Below are positions 61,931-64,000 of a stretch of DNA of 64,000 nt, one piece after another. The notes beneath the pieces were generated by a model. The model did not search any database. It worked only from the letters and a program-made list of their open reading frames with translations, and was not told the DNA's origin. Position 1 is the stretch's first letter. Each line of letters starts with the position of its first letter. Made by a program: the position numbers and the translations under genes. The stretch is from Pelotalea chapellei (lineage in GTDB: Bacteria; Desulfobacterota; Desulfuromonadia; Geobacterales; Pseudopelobacteraceae), in contig NZ_JAHDYS010000007.1 in assembly GCF_018531195.1 (NCBI RefSeq), positions 1-64,000 of the forward strand, in the 5' to 3' direction.

Positions 61931-62917
61931 TGCCTTCAAAGCCAGCCACCACGCCACCATTACCACACCAGCACTGAGCAATGCCAGCAGTCCATTCAAC
62001 ATTCTGCCGGGCTGCCCTTTCCTGGCGATAAGATGTTCGGTGAGCAGTCCGAAGATGGTTCCCGCAGCAAAACCGAACAGGTGCGCCCCCAGGTCTGTAT
62101 TTTTTCCCTCTGTCCCCAGCACGGCCAGCAGTGCCAGGGCAGAGGCCACCGGGAGCAGCCAGCGTCGCTGCAGTTGGTGACGGTAACGCAAGAGACTTAT
62201 CGCTCCCAATATGCCCACCGCACCGAACACGGCGGTGGATGCGCCAACGGAGCTGTGGCTGGGTTGTTGAACCATGGCATTAATCAGATTTCCGAGCATC
62301 CCGGAGGCCAGGAGCAGAGTCCAGGCCAGTCCGGAACCTAGTTCACGACAGAGAAAGATGATGAAAATACCACCGATTCCCAGGTTGCTGGAAAGGTGCA
62401 GCCAATCGGCATGAAGCGTCAGGGCAGTAACAACCCGCCACCACTGGCCATCCATAATGGCAGCAGCACTGGCTTTGCCAAGGCTGGTCCAGTCAGGGGA
62501 ATATATACCGGGCAAAGCAAGATCCAACTGGATCAGGTTATGAAAAATTGCCAGCAACAACAGAATAGAGACGGTAGCCAGAGTGTTCTCTTTTAAAGAA
62601 CGGGGCGGAGGAGCAAGTGGCGGCCAGTTCCTGTTCTCCTTTTCAAAAAGGGAAAGTTCAGTGCAAGCAAGTCGAATAAGATGCGGCGGCACCAGCAGAC
62701 GCTCCATGCCCTGCTCTCCCGGCTCAAGACGACATGGAATAGAACGAGCCTCCAGCACCAGGGCCCATAAATTTACGCGCCGGCTTGAAATATTTCGGCG
62801 CGCCCCCCTCTCGATATATTCCAGTGGAAGAGCCTGCCACTCCTCTTCCACAGGGACGTTGTCTTCATCACCATTTTCCATAGGACAACTATAACCATCC
62901 CGACTCCGCTTTGCCAT
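61925..62917 (-). CDS. Rhomboid family intramembrane serine protease
   Basis: The 330-residue protein has a cytoplasmic N-terminal part of about 110 residues and six or seven membrane helices. The catalytic Ser is in GASTAVFG near 225 and the catalytic His in LGAHLFGFAAG near 280; the earlier HADWLHLSSNLGIGG supplies the conserved HxxxN-type oxyanion region. Rhomboids cut membrane proteins within the bilayer. The start could be ATG 62917 or 62881; neither has a strong ribosome binding site. Confidence 0.9.
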   Translation of the reverse strand: MAKRSRDGYSCPMENGDEDNVPVEEEWQALPLEYIERGARRNISSRRVNLWALVLEARSIPCRLEPGEQGMERLLVPPHLIRLACTELSLFEKENRNWPPLAPPPRSLKENTLATVSILLLLAIFHNLIQLDLALPGIYSPDWTSLGKASAAAIMDGQWWRVVTALTLHADWLHLSSNLGIGGIFIIFLCRELGSGLAWTLLLASGMLGNLINAMVQQPSHSSVGASTAVFGAVGILGAISLLRYRHQLQRRWLLPVASALALLAVLGTEGKNTDLGAHLFGFAAGTIFGLLTEHLIARKGQPGRMLNGLLALLSAGVVMVAWWLALKAG

Positions 62918-63030
62918 ATCTATGAAAAAAAAGATGCCTCACGGCCTGGGGGAATTTCGGGGGTACATTGTCTTTTTCAGCTTTTGTCCTATAATTTTCA
63001 AGACAGTTACTGCCTGTTTTGGAGGGGTGC

Positions 63031-64000
63031 ATGCCAGAGACAGCTTGTGGTGCGGTTGCAGGAGAAGGCAATTCCTTTCGACAGATTCAATTAAAAAAAG
63101 GGGGAAGCTGCAAGCAATTAACTCTTGATCTCCAGAAAAAAGCTGTTTCTGATGACTGCATTACCCTGGAACGCGCTCTTGCCCGAACAGAGGAGCAATG
63201 CCGCCACTTGGAGATGCAGCTTTCAGGTGCCATGGCAGCGGCCCAAGCGGCTGACCGGGCGAAATCGGATTTCCTGAACCTCATGAATCACGAAGTCCGT
63301 ACTCCCATGAATGGAATCGTTGCCCTTGTAGAACTTCTTAATTCCCTTCCGAAAAGTAAACAGCAACAGGAATATCTGAATGGTATTCAGGCATCTTCAG
63401 ACAGCCTGCTGCACATCATCAATAATATTATCGACTACTCTCATCTTGCTTCTGGTGAACTGGCGCTTGAAGATGAGAGTTTCTCTCCTCGCGCTGTAAT
63501 TGAGGAGGCTGTTGGACCTCTGCTGAAGCTACCCAAAGAGAATATTGACTACATTCAGGATGTTGAGGAGACGGTTCCTGCCTTGCTCCGTGGCGACCCC
63601 CGCAGGCTCAGGCAAATCATAGGCAACCTGATTTCAAATGCCATCAAGTTCACCGAACAGGGCACCATTCGCCTTTCCCTTCACCTTACCCAGCAGACTG
63701 ACACACACGCCACACTTCATTTCACCATCGCGGATACCGGAACAGGCATTCCTCCCGGTTTCAGAGAAAGGATCTTTGACCCTTTTATACAGGCGGATTC
63801 CTCAAGCACCCGGAAATGTGGCGGTGCGGGGCTGGGGCTGACAATCGCCCGGCAACTGGCGGAATTGATGGGAGGCAGCATCCGGCTTGGTCGTGAAAGT
63901 GACAAGGGCAGCACTTTTCATTTCGACGTGCCGCTCAAAATGGATATCAGACAGGAAACCACCGCATGTTCGGCGGAAAAGGATCAGCGGAGTCTATTGC
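63031..64000 (+). CDS. Sensor histidine kinase, 3' end outside the window
   Basis: The frame is open from ATG 63031 (GGAGGGG upstream) to the edge of the window, 323 codons so far. A short coiled N-terminus (about residues 1-85) leads to the phosphoacceptor His in NHEVRTPMNG near 95, then the N-box NLISNAIKFTEQG, the G1 box DTGTGI and G2 box GGAGLGL of the HATPase domain. No membrane segment or PAS domain is seen, so it is cytoplasmic. The reading past the kinase core suggests a hybrid kinase with a receiver domain beyond the edge; that is inference. It runs divergently from the rhomboid gene. Confidence 0.93.
   Translation, partial: MPETACGAVAGEGNSFRQIQLKKGGSCKQLTLDLQKKAVSDDCITLERALARTEEQCRHLEMQLSGAMAAAQAADRAKSDFLNLMNHEVRTPMNGIVALVELLNSLPKSKQQQEYLNGIQASSDSLLHIINNIIDYSHLASGELALEDESFSPRAVIEEAVGPLLKLPKENIDYIQDVEETVPALLRGDPRRLRQIIGNLISNAIKFTEQGTIRLSLHLTQQTDTHATLHFTIADTGTGIPPGFRERIFDPFIQADSSSTRKCGGAGLGLTIARQLAELMGGSIRLGRESDKGSTFHFDVPLKMDIRQETTACSAEKDQRSLL

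Noticed and set aside
1-64000. CRISPR arrays, tRNA or rRNA genes
   Set aside because: No regularly spaced repeats and no tRNA or rRNA sequence were recognised by eye.

Overview
The window looks like chromosome of a Desulfobacterota (delta-proteobacterial) member of the Geobacter / Pelobacter propionicus group. The evidence is a PpcA-type triheme cytochrome c7, a GEMM-I riboswitch with the core seen in Geobacter, a short Cys-rich protein of a type I associate with this group, a selenocysteine-containing rhodanese, and generally close packing of genes in short coupled operons. The taxon is inferred from gene content; no rRNA or tRNA gene was seen.

Layout. 1-1560 is an AT-rich accessory stretch with one FRG-domain gene and degenerate intergenic sequence. 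1564-6439 (minus) is a three-gene operon: molybdopterin oxidoreductase, TldD, TldE/PmbA. 6552-9500 (plus) holds a GcvR-like double-ACT protein, peptide deformylase, an AMMECR1 protein and a chemotaxis receptor. 9583-16695 (mostly minus) holds pyruvate phosphate dikinase, an orphan GspG pseudopilin, the plus-strand triheme cytochrome c7 behind a possible sigma-54 promoter, a MutY-like glycosylase and UvrB.

16898-30907 (plus) is the main system: a complete Pel exopolysaccharide operon (pelA, a split pelB in two genes, an added GH114-like lipoprotein, then pelC-D-E-F-G). Most junctions overlap. PelD keeps an RxxD motif expected to bind c-di-GMP.

31025-34952 (minus) encodes a LysM/TPR protein and a 1057-residue TolA-like coiled-coil protein. 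Then come an ammonium transporter with a sigma-54-like promoter, UvrC, an unknown protein, Lon, a Mla-type lipid transport operon with an EVE protein inserted, two M16 peptidases, bacteriohemerythrin, and FlgM behind a sigma-28-like promoter set in a palindrome.

48603-55599 holds a small Cys protein, two lipoproteins, two cobalamin genes (cbiL, cbiET), the GEMM-I riboswitch controlling a small secreted protein, a membrane diguanylate cyclase, and a rhodanese whose frame continues through an in-frame UGA followed by a SECIS-like hairpin. 55669-64000 holds TypA/BipA, a CoA-binding protein, a VapBC pair with a clear promoter/operator, ProA, a divergent DisA-like (DAC) protein, a hexanucleotide-repeat leader, a rhomboid protease, and the 5' part of a histidine kinase that runs off the edge.

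Two themes link the regions. First, cyclic dinucleotides: a diguanylate cyclase, PelD, a GEMM riboswitch and a DAC-like protein lie within 48 kb. Second, a ~200 bp repeat with imperfect terminal inverted repeats occurs four times, always in the same orientation and with the same end within 13 bases of the stop codon of a minus-strand gene.
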